Of a DNA stretch of 41,940 bases, positions 25,312-33,346 are shown piece by piece. The DNA comes from Candidatus Dormiibacterota bacterium (GTDB lineage Bacteria > Chloroflexota > Dormibacteria > Dormibacterales > Dormibacteraceae), in NCBI GenBank assembly GCA_003151935.1, contig PLYZ01000084.1, positions 1 to 41,940 of the forward strand. Reading direction: 5' to 3'. The notes under the pieces were generated by a model. The model made no database searches and had not been told where the DNA came from. It saw only the letters and a program-made list of their open reading frames with translations. The first letter of the stretch is position 1, and the number at the start of each line of letters is the position of its first letter. The translations under genes and the position numbers were made by a program.

Positions 25312-25458
25312 TTATACGGTTGCCTTGCCGATCTTGTAGATCTTCGTGCCGCAGTTAGGGCATGTACCAACTGTTGCGGGCTTTCCGTTCTTCATCGTGA
25401 TCGGCTGAGGGTCGACCATTTCGACCTTTTTCTTGTCCTTCAAGCAGTAGCCTTCCAA
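25312..25458 (-). CDS. DUF5679-type zinc-ribbon-like small protein
   Basis: The product has 48 residues: MEGYCLKDKKKVEM, then PITMKNGKPATVGTCPNCG and TKIYKIGKATV. The C-terminal CPNCG knuckle and the TMKNGKPA stretch are the DUF5679 signature; the first knuckle has only one Cys (YCLKD). Function is unknown; a small metal- or nucleic-acid-binding protein is likely. The TTG start at 25458 has AAGGA about ten bases upstream. It ends 14 bases from a shared terminator, so it is probably monocistronic. Confidence 0.8.
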   Translation of the reverse strand: MEGYCLKDKKKVEMVDPQPITMKNGKPATVGTCPNCGTKIYKIGKATV

Positions 25459-25537
25459 GTAGTCACCGTCCTTATACGAGATTCTGTTTCTGGGGCGGAC
25501 ATGCCCATTCTAGAGGTGGGTGTTTGCCCAATACAAC

Positions 25538-25558
25538 CCCAATTCAAACTGAATTGGG
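25538..25558. repeat. Perfect 9-bp inverted repeat
   Basis: CCCAATTCA (25538-25546) and TGAATTGGG (25550-25558) flank AAC. It lies between the DUF5679 gene and the macro-domain gene and has no T-run, so it is more likely a protein site or RNA stability hairpin than a terminator. It is AT-richer than its surroundings. Confidence 0.5.
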
Positions 25559-25569
25559 CCGGGAGCGTC

Positions 25570-26073
25570 TTAAGTCACATCAAAAGTGGCCCAAAAAGGG
25601 CCCTCAAATGCCTGCCTTGCCGCGTCAGTGAACAGCACGAATCGGACCTCGTCTGGCGCCTATTCACCGTTCAACGCATCGCGGAGAGTTCCCGCCATCA
25701 CGCGCGCGCACTCATCCATTGCAAACCCCGCGACGCCGGTGCCGACCGCTGGGATGGCGATGGTCCGCACACCGTGCTCGTGCGCAAGACGAAACACATG
25801 GTCCATCGAAGACCGCAGCGAATGCGCGGACGTGCGCCCTCCGAGTCCCATGCTCGCGGCGTGGATCACATGATGCGCGGGCAGGTTTCCGGCGCCGGTG
25901 ATTGCCGCCTCGCCAATCCTCACCGGCCCATGCGCGTCGCACTCCTGCTGTATCGATGCACCGCCCCGCCTGCGGATCGAGCCCGCAACGCCCGCGCCAA
26001 GCACGAGGTCGTTGTTGGCCGCGTTGACGATCGCGTCAACGTCCTGCTCGACCAGGTCGCCGGTGACGATCAC
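25570..26073 (-). pseudogene. Macro-domain (ADP-ribose-binding) gene interrupted by an amber codon
   Basis: The first 137 codons give a macro domain: GDLVEQDVDAIVNAANN, the glycine loop VLGAGVAGSIRRRGG, VIHAASMG, and IAIPAVGTGVAGFAM, the ADP-ribose pocket motifs. TAG at 25660-25662 then stops the frame, but the same frame continues for 29 codons reading VRFVLFTDAARQAFEG, the normal final strand and helix of macro domains, to TAA at 25570. One base change from TAC or TAT explains this. The truncated product might still fold, or the stop may be a sequencing error or be read through. The GTG start overlaps the stop of the upstream PfkB gene (GTGA), so it is the last gene of that operon. Confidence 0.8.
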
Positions 26074-26963
26074 GATTTGCGACGCAGGCGTTCCTCCACC
26101 TCAGCAACGCGTTCGTCCAATTCCTTACGCGTGGCTTTCGCTATGCCTTTCACGCCAATCGATGCAATGGTGATCGAGGCGCACGCCACGCCCCACACGA
26201 GCGCGTCCTGCAGACCACCGGGCTGGCCACCTGTGCTCGACCAGCGCGCGAGCATTCCACCTGCCAACGCATCACCTGCGCCTGTCGTGTCCACGACCGG
26301 TCTGTCGGTGAACGCGGGGACTCGCACCACTCCGTACTCCGTGTACGCGGCGAGACCGTCCACGCCCGCTTTGACGACAAGGCCTTGAAGCCACCACTGA
26401 CGGCGGAACTCCTCTGGGTCTTTGCCCCCCAGAGCCACGAATTCCTCCTGGTTGCAGAAGAACCAACCTGCCCGGCGCAAGACATCCCTGACCTCGGGAG
26501 GCCGCGCGTGCACGTACGAGAGCATGGCGTCGGCGCCGAGAAGTTGGGCGCCGCCCAGCACGGCCATGAGCTCTGCCTGCCGGTCCGGCCTCATGGAGCC
26601 GACAAAAGCCCACCCCGTGAAGTCCGCTGGCAGCGCGGGGGTCCAGCTGTCGTAGATGTCGTCGCTGCTGCCTAGATCGACGTTGCGCCCGTGCTCCTGG
26701 TGGGCGCGCCAACGGTAGGTGGGAGCTTCCAGGATCTGAAGCATGTCGACGTCGATGGAACGGCCGCTGAACGCCTGCGCAACGCGCTTGGCCGCATCAA
26801 CTCCGACCGGTGCGACGACCCTCACGGGCACGATCAGGCTGGCCGCGAGCGCAAAGTAGACGGCCGATCCGCCGAGCGTCTCTACGACACGGCCAAAAGG
26901 ACCATCGCGCGTGTCCAGCGCCACCGAACCCGCGACCAGGAGCTGCGGTCGTCCGTCAGGCAC
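26070..26963 (-). CDS. PfkB/ribokinase-family sugar or nucleoside kinase
   Basis: This kinase of 297 residues has the N-terminal glycine motif ETLGGSAVYFALA and the C-terminal anion-hole motif VVDTTGAGDALAGGML, whose Asp is the catalytic base. The substrate cannot be read from sequence: ribose, a nucleoside or another furanose are typical. The GTG start overlaps the end of the PHP gene by eight bases, and the stop overlaps the macro-domain start, so PHP, kinase and macro genes are coupled. This context suggests work on ribose-containing metabolites such as ADP-ribose breakdown products (inference). Confidence 0.85.
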   Translation of the reverse strand: MPDGRPQLLVAGSVALDTRDGPFGRVVETLGGSAVYFALAASLIVPVRVVAPVGVDAAKRVAQAFSGRSIDVDMLQILEAPTYRWRAHQEHGRNVDLGSSDDIYDSWTPALPADFTGWAFVGSMRPDRQAELMAVLGGAQLLGADAMLSYVHARPPEVRDVLRRAGWFFCNQEEFVALGGKDPEEFRRQWWLQGLVVKAGVDGLAAYTEYGVVRVPAFTDRPVVDTTGAGDALAGGMLARWSSTGGQPGGLQDALVWGVACASITIASIGVKGIAKATRKELDERVAEVEERLRRKS

Positions 26964-27561
26964 GGCGACCGCTGCCGCTGCTCGCGGTGATCACATGCCG
27001 CGCGTGGCGGAGCTTCTCCAGAAAGTCCTGCGGTGTCGTGTAGCCGTCCATCTCCATCCAGCTGCGTCCCAGCTCGCGGGCGGCGTGTGCATCGGAGCCC
27101 GTTGCGGAAACCTTTCCGAGATCGGTTGCAAGGCGAGCGGCCGCCTCGTTGGCGGCCGGGGCACACCACGCGTTGTACGTCTCGATGATGTCGATCCGGT
27201 CCGCCAACTCTACGATGCGCTGCGGGCTGAAGTGTGCGCGGCGGCGATCGAGCGGGTGCGGCACGTATGTGAGGCCACCCATACCGTGAATCATGTCCAT
27301 CACGTCCTCCGGCGGCAGGTACGGCGGGAGCAGCCTCGTGATGAACAGCCCGATCACCTCGCCCTCATTAGTCCTCGCCTCCTCGCCGACGATGGCCAGG
27401 TCGGGCGCCAGCTTCGCGAGCTCCTGCGCCCCCTCCACCGTGTTGTGGTCGGTCAATGCAATGCGGTCGAGGCCGCATTCGCTGCAGCGCTGAATCAGCT
27501 CTTCGAGCGAGCTCTGGCCGTCGTGAGAGTAATGCGAGTGCAGATGGAGGTCGACCCGCAC
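26956..27561 (-). CDS. PHP-domain phosphoesterase
   Basis: This protein of 201 residues has the PHP metal motifs: VDLHLHSHYSHDG, ALTDHNTVEGA, GEEARTNEGEVIGLF, VPHPLDRRR and the final GSDAHAARELG. The family includes histidinol phosphatase, 3',5'-nucleotide phosphatases and nucleic-acid trimming enzymes; a stand-alone short form like this is most often a small-molecule phosphoesterase. GTG 27561 is chosen as it begins directly before the first strand; longer frames overlap the upstream gene. It is seven bases from the stop of the preceding hypothetical gene. Confidence 0.85.
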   Translation of the reverse strand: MRVDLHLHSHYSHDGQSSLEELIQRCSECGLDRIALTDHNTVEGAQELAKLAPDLAIVGEEARTNEGEVIGLFITRLLPPYLPPEDVMDMIHGMGGLTYVPHPLDRRRAHFSPQRIVELADRIDIIETYNAWCAPAANEAAARLATDLGKVSATGSDAHAARELGRSWMEMDGYTTPQDFLEKLRHARHVITASSGSGRRA

Positions 27562-27568
27562 CGCCGGC

Positions 27569-27943
27569 TTAGAGTGTCGCGGCTTCTCTGAGCATTCGCT
27601 CGCGGGCGCGAGCAAACAACGGAATCACCTCGGCCGGTCCACGGTTCTTGCACCCCTGCGCCATGAGCGCGGCCTGCGCGTCATAGATGATCTCCATCAT
27701 CTGCTCCGGTCGCCGCTCGCGGCCGAGCCGCCCAGGCAGCTCCGGGTGTGCGTGCCTCAAAACGACCATCAGCCTCGCGACAAGCCAGCCGGGAACGATT
27801 CGAATTTCCTGCACGAGGCATTCCTCGACCCAGAACAGCAGCTCATCCGACTCCTGAAGCAACCGGCGCGGCGTCATCGCGCGCTGTCTCCTGCGATGCC
27901 AGCGCAGGTCACGTTGCTGCTCTTCGACCGTCTCTTGAAGCAT
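27569..27943 (-). CDS. Hypothetical helical protein
   Basis: The product has 124 residues, is highly charged and mostly helical (MLQETVEEQQRDLRWHRRRQ, ESDELLFWVEECLVQEIRIVPGWLVARLMVVL). No family is recognised. ATG 27943 is preferred over TTG 27952 because TATAGT (27961-27956) would start transcription about six bases before it. It is the first gene of the unit leading to the PHP, PfkB and macro genes. Confidence 0.6.
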   Translation of the reverse strand: MLQETVEEQQRDLRWHRRRQRAMTPRRLLQESDELLFWVEECLVQEIRIVPGWLVARLMVVLRHAHPELPGRLGRERRPEQMMEIIYDAQAALMAQGCKNRGPAEVIPLFARARERMLREAATL

Positions 27944-27955
27944 GGCTCGCAACCC

Positions 27956-27961
27956 ACTATA
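27956..27961 (-). promoter_or_regulatory. -10 box of the 27943 gene
   Basis: TATAGT on the minus strand directly follows the stop codon of the upstream gene and lies 12 bases before the ATG at 27943, implying a very short leader. Confidence 0.45.
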
Positions 27962-28540
27962 TCAGCGCCCCACCGCAGTTCTGACTCTTGCCGGGTAACA
28001 CAATGTTCGCCATCCGCCGGCGGCCGGCACGAGATGAACTTGTCGATCGAATGTCCACTCCCGCCATTGCTGCCGTACCCGATAACGCATCACCATTCGC
28101 GCCACGTTGCTGTAGCTGCGCTGGTGTGCTTCGTCGGTCCAACCCTCGATCACGTTGACGCTCACCACCTGCATGTCGAGCAGCTCTACGTCGTCGTCAA
28201 GGCGCGGCATGTCTCTCATGAAGACCTCCCGCCCTCCCCATGCGCGCTGTGCGTCCTCGGCAAGCAGATCCCACATCTGGTCGAACCGCCTCTCCGCATG
28301 CAACTTCATGAACCGCATCTCGAACGTCGCTGGCGCGATCGACGTGGGGGGGGGCGGTTGCACCGATTCCAGCAGCGGCGGCAAGGCGGAGGCCGCGCCC
28401 GGCATGCCCGTGCCGGTCGATGCGTCTGCGAACCTTCCGAAGTCATCCGCCGGCCAGGTCTTGAACTGCGCGGCAATACGCGCCGGCACCGATCCAACCG
28501 CGGTCCACCGGCCGATTCTGCGAAGAAGACTATTGACCAT
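27962..28540 (-). CDS. Hypothetical protein with possible NTF2-like C-terminal domain
   Basis: The product has 192 residues. Residues about 70-190 (TFEMRFMKLHAERRFDQMWDLL, then SVNVIEGWTDEAHQRSYSNVARMVMRYRV and VHLVPAAGGWRTLCY) have the helix-then-sheet pattern of NTF2-like or DUF4440 folds, though no exact family is recognised. The first 70 residues are low in conservation and include a PPPP run encoded in a nine-base homopolymer. It has no signal peptide and is upstream of the PHP/PfkB/macro unit. Confidence 0.55.
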   Translation of the reverse strand: MVNSLLRRIGRWTAVGSVPARIAAQFKTWPADDFGRFADASTGTGMPGAASALPPLLESVQPPPPTSIAPATFEMRFMKLHAERRFDQMWDLLAEDAQRAWGGREVFMRDMPRLDDDVELLDMQVVSVNVIEGWTDEAHQRSYSNVARMVMRYRVRQQWREWTFDRQVHLVPAAGGWRTLCYPARVRTAVGR

Positions 28541-28582
28541 TGGCGCTAGATGTTGTGTGATGTCCCCAGACTGTATACAGAA

Positions 28583-28591
28583 TGTGGATAA
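28583..28591 (-). other. Perfect DnaA-box consensus
   Basis: The minus strand reads TTATCCACA. It sits alone in the 258-base gap 28541-28798, with no AT-rich unwinding region or box cluster, so it is not an origin. It might be a regulatory DnaA site or chance. I see no gene or other structure in that gap. Confidence 0.3.
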
Positions 28592-28798
28592 CTAGCAACC
28601 CCTGGCGTTCAGCTTCCTGCCGGCACCTCCGGCGGCCGAGGGATCGACAGCGGCCCGCGCGCTGCGGCCGCCCGAACCGCTGGGAGGGCGCCTGGAACAT
28701 CGCCATCCGGCCACCCGCTGCCCGCAAGACACACCACACCATTCGCGTCAACCGTTGATCCGGATCGGCGTGTCCGCCTGGAGGGTCGCTCCCCGGCC

Positions 28799-29194
28799 TC
28801 AGCCGGCTGTCATACGACGCACGATTGCCGCCACCTCGACCAGCGGCACGCCCACCGGGCAAGCGGACGCGGCCGCTTCGAGGTCCGGCGCATCGCCTTC
28901 GATATCTGAGGACGCCTCGCCCAACCGCGCGTAGAGCCGCATGTACGAAGAGGCCAGGTCGGGAAGGCGAGTCTGGCCGATCCGGCCGGCGGCAAGGGCG
29001 CACAAACCGCAGTTGATGCACCCCACGAGATGTGGGTGCCGCTCGCGCTCCGCCGGCTGAAGCACGCGAATGCCATCGGTCGCGTACGTGTCGAACAGGT
29101 CGTCGAGCTGTGAGCGCGGCCGGCTGAGCCGCCGGCGCGCGAGGTGCACGCCGTAGGCGAACGCGAGCTTGGCAAGCGAGTCGGTGCGGCCCAT
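28799..29194 (-). CDS. Small one-cluster Fe-S protein, probable partner of glycerol-3-phosphate dehydrogenase
   Basis: This protein of 131 residues has one [4Fe-4S] motif: CINCGLCALA at about residues 59-68 and the distal ACPVGVP near 112, the pattern of GlpC/SdhB-type proteins. It has no second cluster and none of the CCG heterodisulfide-reductase-like repeats of full GlpC. ATG 29194 lies three bases after the stop of the GlpA-type gene. It likely carries electrons from that enzyme towards the membrane quinone pool (inference). Confidence 0.75.
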   Translation of the reverse strand: MGRTDSLAKLAFAYGVHLARRRLSRPRSQLDDLFDTYATDGIRVLQPAERERHPHLVGCINCGLCALAAGRIGQTRLPDLASSYMRLYARLGEASSDIEGDAPDLEAAASACPVGVPLVEVAAIVRRMTAG

Positions 29195-29197
29195 TCG

Positions 29198-30805
29198 TTA
29201 GTTGAAGAGGCCTCGCATCGCGCCTTGCGCCAGCTCTTCCTGCGCCCATCCCGCATGACCCAACACGGGCGCCCGCCCGAGCCACGCGCCTCGGACGAAC
29301 TCGCGCGCCGAGGCGAATCTTTGCGACGCGCTCCAACCCAGCTCGGTTCCGATGACCTCCGCTGCGCGCATCACGCAAGCGGCGCCCGCGCACGGGCCCG
29401 CGGCCAGGCCGACTCGTCGAAATGCGTCGGCAAGCGAACGTACCTGCTCGTGGCGGGTTGAGTAAGCAAGCTCAGCCTCCGTGATCGGCTCGCATCGACA
29501 CACGAGCCGGCCCGCGCGGCCGCCGTCGAGGACTTTTTCAGCTCGCGTTCCATGCCGGCTCTGCAGCTTGACCGCGGCCAGCGCCGGTATGCCGCACCGG
29601 CGCGCCAGCTCAGCCGCCGGCTCCATCTCCGATTCGTTGCCCGGCAGAGGGCTCGTGGCGGTGGTGCACGGGGCCTGGTGTCCGAGCTTGCGGCACACCG
29701 CGTCCGAGGTCTGCTCGGCCATCAGTCGATACATCGACAGCTTGCCGCCGGCGATCGTCACGAAACCTTCGACGCCTTCTGTGGCGTGGTCGATGACCTG
29801 ATACCGCCGCGAGAGCTCGTCCTCGTAGCGCCGCCACTTGAACAGCGTCGGACGCACGGCGGCGGTTGCTCGCACCGGCCGGTAGTCCCGGATCGAAGGA
29901 AAGACTCGCTCGAAGGCCTGGAGGAGATAGTCGACCTCATCCTCCAGCACGTCCACCGAGTCGAGGTCGCCGTAGTAGTCGTCATCGGTCGTTCCCAGCA
30001 GCGTGAAGCCGGCGTGCGAAACCATCAACAGGTCGCGCCCGTCGACCGACTCGGCGCTGATCGAGAAGTTTGAGATGCGATGTGGGTAGACGATGTGGAT
30101 GCCCTTCGCGGGCCGCAGATCCACCTTGAGCCCGGCCAGCCTGCTGGTGCGCGGCGACCATGGCCCCGTCGCGTTTACGACCACTCGGGCGCGCGCTTCC
30201 GACATCGCGCCATCCGCGGCGCGGTAGCGGACCCCAATCACCTTGCCCCCATCGCGAACCAGGTCGACGACCTCTGTGTGGTTTAGGGCGCGCGCCCCGT
30301 GCGCCACCGCATCCTCGACGTTCGCGTAAACCAGGCGGTGCGGGTCGACCCCCCACTCCTCCATGGTCACGGCTCCGATCACGTCGGGTGTGAGCCCGGG
30401 CTCGGCTTGCCGCGCCTCTTCGGCGGTCAGGCGCCGGTGCGGATGGGCCTTCTTGAGCGGCTGGAAGCGGTCATAGACCTCCATCGCCGTCTCCATCCGC
30501 TCGATGTTGTTCTTGTCGTGCGGAAGCACCGGGATGATGAAGACGACCCGGTACACCAGGTTGCGCGCGATCGACACGATGTATCCGGCGTCCTGCGTGG
30601 AGAGTCGGGTCGTGTCCCAGTCGAACTCGAGATAGCGCGGGCCGCCGTGGATCATCCAGCTCGATCCGCCCGTCGTCCCGGCACCCCAGTCGCCCTTCTC
30701 CAGCAGCAGCACGGACAGCCCTCGCAAGGAAAGGTCGCGAGCGACCCCTGCACCGGTCACGCCACCGCCGATCACGCAGACGTCGTGATCGCTGGGAGGA
30801 CTCAC
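29198..30805 (-). CDS. glpA: FAD-dependent glycerol-3-phosphate dehydrogenase (GlpA-type with C-terminal [2Fe-2S] domain)
   Basis: This enzyme of 535 residues oxidises sn-glycerol-3-phosphate to dihydroxyacetone phosphate. The FAD fold starts HDVCVIGGGVTGAGVARDLSLRG and contains GGSSWMIHGGPRYLE, VVNATGPWS, LLGTTDDDY and the GGKLSMYRLMAEQ stretch near the C-terminal FAD contact. Residues about 445-500 are a BFD-like [2Fe-2S] domain (LVCRCEPITEAEL, then GPCAGAACVMRAAEV), as in anaerobic GlpA rather than GlpD. The GTG start is seven bases past a TAGTAT box, so the message appears leaderless. It is followed by a small Fe-S protein instead of glpB and a full glpC. Confidence 0.88.
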   Translation of the reverse strand: MSPPSDHDVCVIGGGVTGAGVARDLSLRGLSVLLLEKGDWGAGTTGGSSWMIHGGPRYLEFDWDTTRLSTQDAGYIVSIARNLVYRVVFIIPVLPHDKNNIERMETAMEVYDRFQPLKKAHPHRRLTAEEARQAEPGLTPDVIGAVTMEEWGVDPHRLVYANVEDAVAHGARALNHTEVVDLVRDGGKVIGVRYRAADGAMSEARARVVVNATGPWSPRTSRLAGLKVDLRPAKGIHIVYPHRISNFSISAESVDGRDLLMVSHAGFTLLGTTDDDYYGDLDSVDVLEDEVDYLLQAFERVFPSIRDYRPVRATAAVRPTLFKWRRYEDELSRRYQVIDHATEGVEGFVTIAGGKLSMYRLMAEQTSDAVCRKLGHQAPCTTATSPLPGNESEMEPAAELARRCGIPALAAVKLQSRHGTRAEKVLDGGRAGRLVCRCEPITEAELAYSTRHEQVRSLADAFRRVGLAAGPCAGAACVMRAAEVIGTELGWSASQRFASAREFVRGAWLGRAPVLGHAGWAQEELAQGAMRGLFN

Positions 30806-30812
30806 GACCCGG

Positions 30813-30818
30813 ATACTA
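30813..30818 (-). promoter_or_regulatory. -10 box of the glpA-type gene
   Basis: TAGTAT on the minus strand ends seven bases before the GTG at 30805, consistent with a leaderless transcript. The rest of the 186-base gap holds a GCGCACT-GCG-AGTGCGC hairpin near 30905-30921 without a T-run. Confidence 0.5.
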
Positions 30819-30991
30819 GCTAGGGCAGGCTGCCGGCGGGCGGATCGACGGATCTAGGCCGAATGCGGCCCCATCCGGGCGTCGCCTTCTGCGCTCCTCG
30901 CTTGCGCACTGCGAGTGCGCGCGCTGCGGTGCTCGGCGTCTCCTTCGGCTGGGACCACCTCGGCCGCCGATCTCTCGCCGCCCGCCCGCCG

Positions 30992-33016
30992 TCAGCCTGC
31001 CGCCTCGTGCTGCTTCTGGAACTCTTCGATGATCGCCTTCGCCAGATGCTGGGGCATCTCGTCGTAATGCGAGAACTTCTGCTGGAAGGTACCGCGGCCC
31101 TGCGTGATCGAACGAAGGTCCAGCGCGAAGCGAAGCATCTCGTGCTCCGGCACAGTGGCGCGCACCTTCTCGTAGCCGTCATCGGGCTCGGTGCCGAGGA
31201 TCTTGCCCCGGCGGCCGTTGATGTCGGACATGATCGCGCCGAGGTTCTTTTCGGGCACGCGGATGTCTGCCTCCACGACCGGCTCCAGCAGCACAGGCCC
31301 TGCGTCCAGTGCGCCCTTGCGGATGGCCATCGAGCCGGCGATCTGGAAGGCCATGTCGTTGGAGTCGACCTGGTGGAACTTCCCGTCCACCAGCGTCACC
31401 CTGACATCGACCATTGGATATCCGGCGACCACTCCCTTGGCCATGTTGTCGACGATCCCTTTCTGCACCGAGGCCCGGAAGTTTTGGGGGATGGATCCAC
31501 CGAAGATCTTGTCCTCCCACACGAAGCCCTCGCCTCGTTTGGTCGGGGCGACCTCGATCACACAGATCCCATACTGCCCGTGACCGCCGGACTGCTTGAC
31601 GTGCCGGCCCTCAACCCGGCTGTGGCCCGAAACGGTCTCGCGGTAGGCGACGCGTGGGACCTCGGTGGTCGCCTCGACGCCGTACTTGCGCTTCAGCTTC
31701 TCTAGCGTGACGTCCAGGTGAACGTCGCCCAGGCCTGCGATGACCAGCTGTTTTGTCTCCTCGAGCCGTTCCACGTGCAGCGTCGGGTCCTCTTCGCTCA
31801 GCCGGGCAAGACCGCTCGAGATCTTCTCCTCGTCGCCTCGAGCCTTCGGCGTGATCGCCAGCGTGTAGGCGGGTCCCGGCAGGTCGAGCGCGGGAAGCGG
31901 CCCGCCATCTTTGATGCCCAGCGTGTCGCCGGTCAGGGTGTGGGCGAGCTTCGTCGCCCCCCCGATGTCACCTGCCCGAACTTCGGTGGTCGCGATGTGC
32001 TCCTTGCCGCGCGGAAAGAAGATCTGAGCCAGCCGCTCCTCGCCGCCGCGGGTGAGGTTGGGCAGGTGGGCGTCGGCCTTGACCGTGCCGGACACCACCT
32101 TGAAGTAGCTGACCCGGCCGAACTGGTCGCCGCCGGTGCTGAACACGAACGCCTTCGCCGGCTTGCCTGCATCCACGTCCGGTGGAGGCATCAGCTCGAC
32201 GATCGTCGACATCAAAGTCCGCACGCCCAGCAGCTTGGTCGCCGAGCAGCAGACCACCGGCGCCACCTTGCCGGAGAGGATGCCCTCGCGAAGGCCGCGC
32301 TGGATGTCCTCCTCGCTCAAGGTGCCTGCGTCAAGGTACTTCTCGAGCAGCGAGTCGTCGCTCTCGGCGGCAGCTTCGATCAGCTGGCCGCGGTATTGCT
32401 CGACCAGCTTTTGCATGTCCTCGGGAACAGGAACCTCGCTGCGCTTGCCGTCGGGTGTGGTCACGAATGCTTTGAGGTGAAGCAGGTCGACGATGCCGCG
32501 GAAGTCCTGCTCCGAGCCGATGGGCAGATGAAGCGGAAACGGGCGGGGCGAAAGGTGCTCGCGCATCGCCGCGACCGCGCCGTAGAAATCGGAGTTGTCC
32601 TTGTCCAGTTTGTTGATCACGACGATTCGCGGCTTGTTGCTCCGGTTGCAGTGCTCCCAGGCGACCTCTGTGCCGACGGCCAGCTGGGAGCCTGGACCCA
32701 CCACGACGACGGCGCCTTCGGCCACGCGCAGCCCGCTGAGCACCTGTCCCGCGAAATCGAAAAACCCAGGCGCGTCGAGGATGTTGATCTTGTAGCCGTT
32801 GTGCTCGGCGAAGCCGACACCGAGGTTGATCGAGATCTTGCGCTTGTGTTCCTCGGGCTCGAAGTCCATCGTCGCGGTCGACTGGTCCGGCGCGCCCATG
32901 CGCGGGATCGTGCCCGAGGCGAACAGCATGGCCTCGGCGAGCATGGTCTTGCCGTCGTGGGAGTGGCCCAACAGGACCACGTTCCTGATCTTGTCCGAAG
33001 CGTACTCAGTGGCCAT
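30992..33016 (-). CDS. Elongation factor G-like GTPase (EF-G2 type)
   Basis: This translational GTPase of 674 residues has the full EF-G domain order. G1 is GHSHDGKT (residues 17-24), G3 DAPGFFDFAG, G4 NKLDKD and the SATKLLGV region stands at G5. Domains III-V follow, including GLGDVHLDVTLEKLKRKYGV and GGHGQYGICVIEVAPT. The G1 variant and DAPG in place of DTPGH suit the EF-G paralogue group (EF-G2), not the main FusA; no ribosomal protein genes adjoin it. Its role may be ribosome recycling, a stress function or ribosome protection. ATG 33016 has a GAGGGGG upstream. Confidence 0.88.
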   Translation of the reverse strand: MATEYASDKIRNVVLLGHSHDGKTMLAEAMLFASGTIPRMGAPDQSTATMDFEPEEHKRKISINLGVGFAEHNGYKINILDAPGFFDFAGQVLSGLRVAEGAVVVVGPGSQLAVGTEVAWEHCNRSNKPRIVVINKLDKDNSDFYGAVAAMREHLSPRPFPLHLPIGSEQDFRGIVDLLHLKAFVTTPDGKRSEVPVPEDMQKLVEQYRGQLIEAAAESDDSLLEKYLDAGTLSEEDIQRGLREGILSGKVAPVVCCSATKLLGVRTLMSTIVELMPPPDVDAGKPAKAFVFSTGGDQFGRVSYFKVVSGTVKADAHLPNLTRGGEERLAQIFFPRGKEHIATTEVRAGDIGGATKLAHTLTGDTLGIKDGGPLPALDLPGPAYTLAITPKARGDEEKISSGLARLSEEDPTLHVERLEETKQLVIAGLGDVHLDVTLEKLKRKYGVEATTEVPRVAYRETVSGHSRVEGRHVKQSGGHGQYGICVIEVAPTKRGEGFVWEDKIFGGSIPQNFRASVQKGIVDNMAKGVVAGYPMVDVRVTLVDGKFHQVDSNDMAFQIAGSMAIRKGALDAGPVLLEPVVEADIRVPEKNLGAIMSDINGRRGKILGTEPDDGYEKVRATVPEHEMLRFALDLRSITQGRGTFQQKFSHYDEMPQHLAKAIIEEFQKQHEAAG

Positions 33017-33091
33017 CCAACCCCCTCGCACCCCGCCGCTGCAGGCAGTGATGACAAGTCTAAGGCGCGGTTAAGAGCGGGTTGGCTTGGG

Positions 33092-33097
33092 TATCAT
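33092..33097 (+). promoter_or_regulatory. -10 box of the 33107 gene
   Basis: TATCAT ends nine bases before the ATG at 33107, again implying an almost leaderless message. TTAAGA stands 15 bases upstream as a weak -35. Confidence 0.4.
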
Positions 33098-33106
33098 CAA
33101 TTACCA

Positions 33107-33331
33107 ATGGTCAAGAAGACCGCGTCCATCGAAGAGGTCCTGGCTGCCGTCGAGGCCGCCCGGGACAAGGTGATGGCCGACGAGGTGAAGTCGCTCACCA
33201 AGCTCGGCATTCCCAAGGCCATGGCGTACCAGATGATCGCCAGCAGGTTCCACCAGAAGGTCGGCAACCAGGAAGAGGCCGAGACCGACCCCTTTGAGGG
33301 CAATGCCACCTCCTGGGAAGAAATCGGCTAA
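33107..33331 (+). CDS. Small conserved-looking hypothetical protein
   Basis: The product has 74 residues, is charged and helical: MVKKTASIEEVLAAVEAARD, then SLTKLGIPKAMAYQMIASRF, and an acidic tail ending SWEEIG. The sequence has good coding character and its own promoter; no family is recognised. The middle could be a short helix-turn-helix, but this is weak. It is divergent from the EF-G2 gene and 15 bases upstream of the HTH gene at 33347. Confidence 0.6.
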   Translation: MVKKTASIEEVLAAVEAARDKVMADEVKSLTKLGIPKAMAYQMIASRFHQKVGNQEEAETDPFEGNATSWEEIG

Positions 33332-33346
33332 CACCGCCGCGGCGGC

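Noticed and set aside
28583-28591. Replication origin at the DnaA box
   Set aside because: There is only one box, no AT-rich unwinding element, and no dnaA or dnaN nearby.
28530-29393. 287-codon minus-strand frame in the gap before the Fe-S gene
   Set aside because: It is Arg/Ala/Pro-rich, overlaps the Fe-S and dehydrogenase genes out of frame, and has no motif or ribosome site.
30992-33016. Tetracycline ribosomal-protection protein
   Set aside because: The overall sequence and the G1 variant fit the EF-G2 paralogue group, and no resistance context is present.
31718-33106. Long plus-strand open frame across the EF-G2-like gene
   Set aside because: It is antisense to the GTPase and has no domain content. 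Only its last 74 codons, from ATG 33107, look like a real gene.
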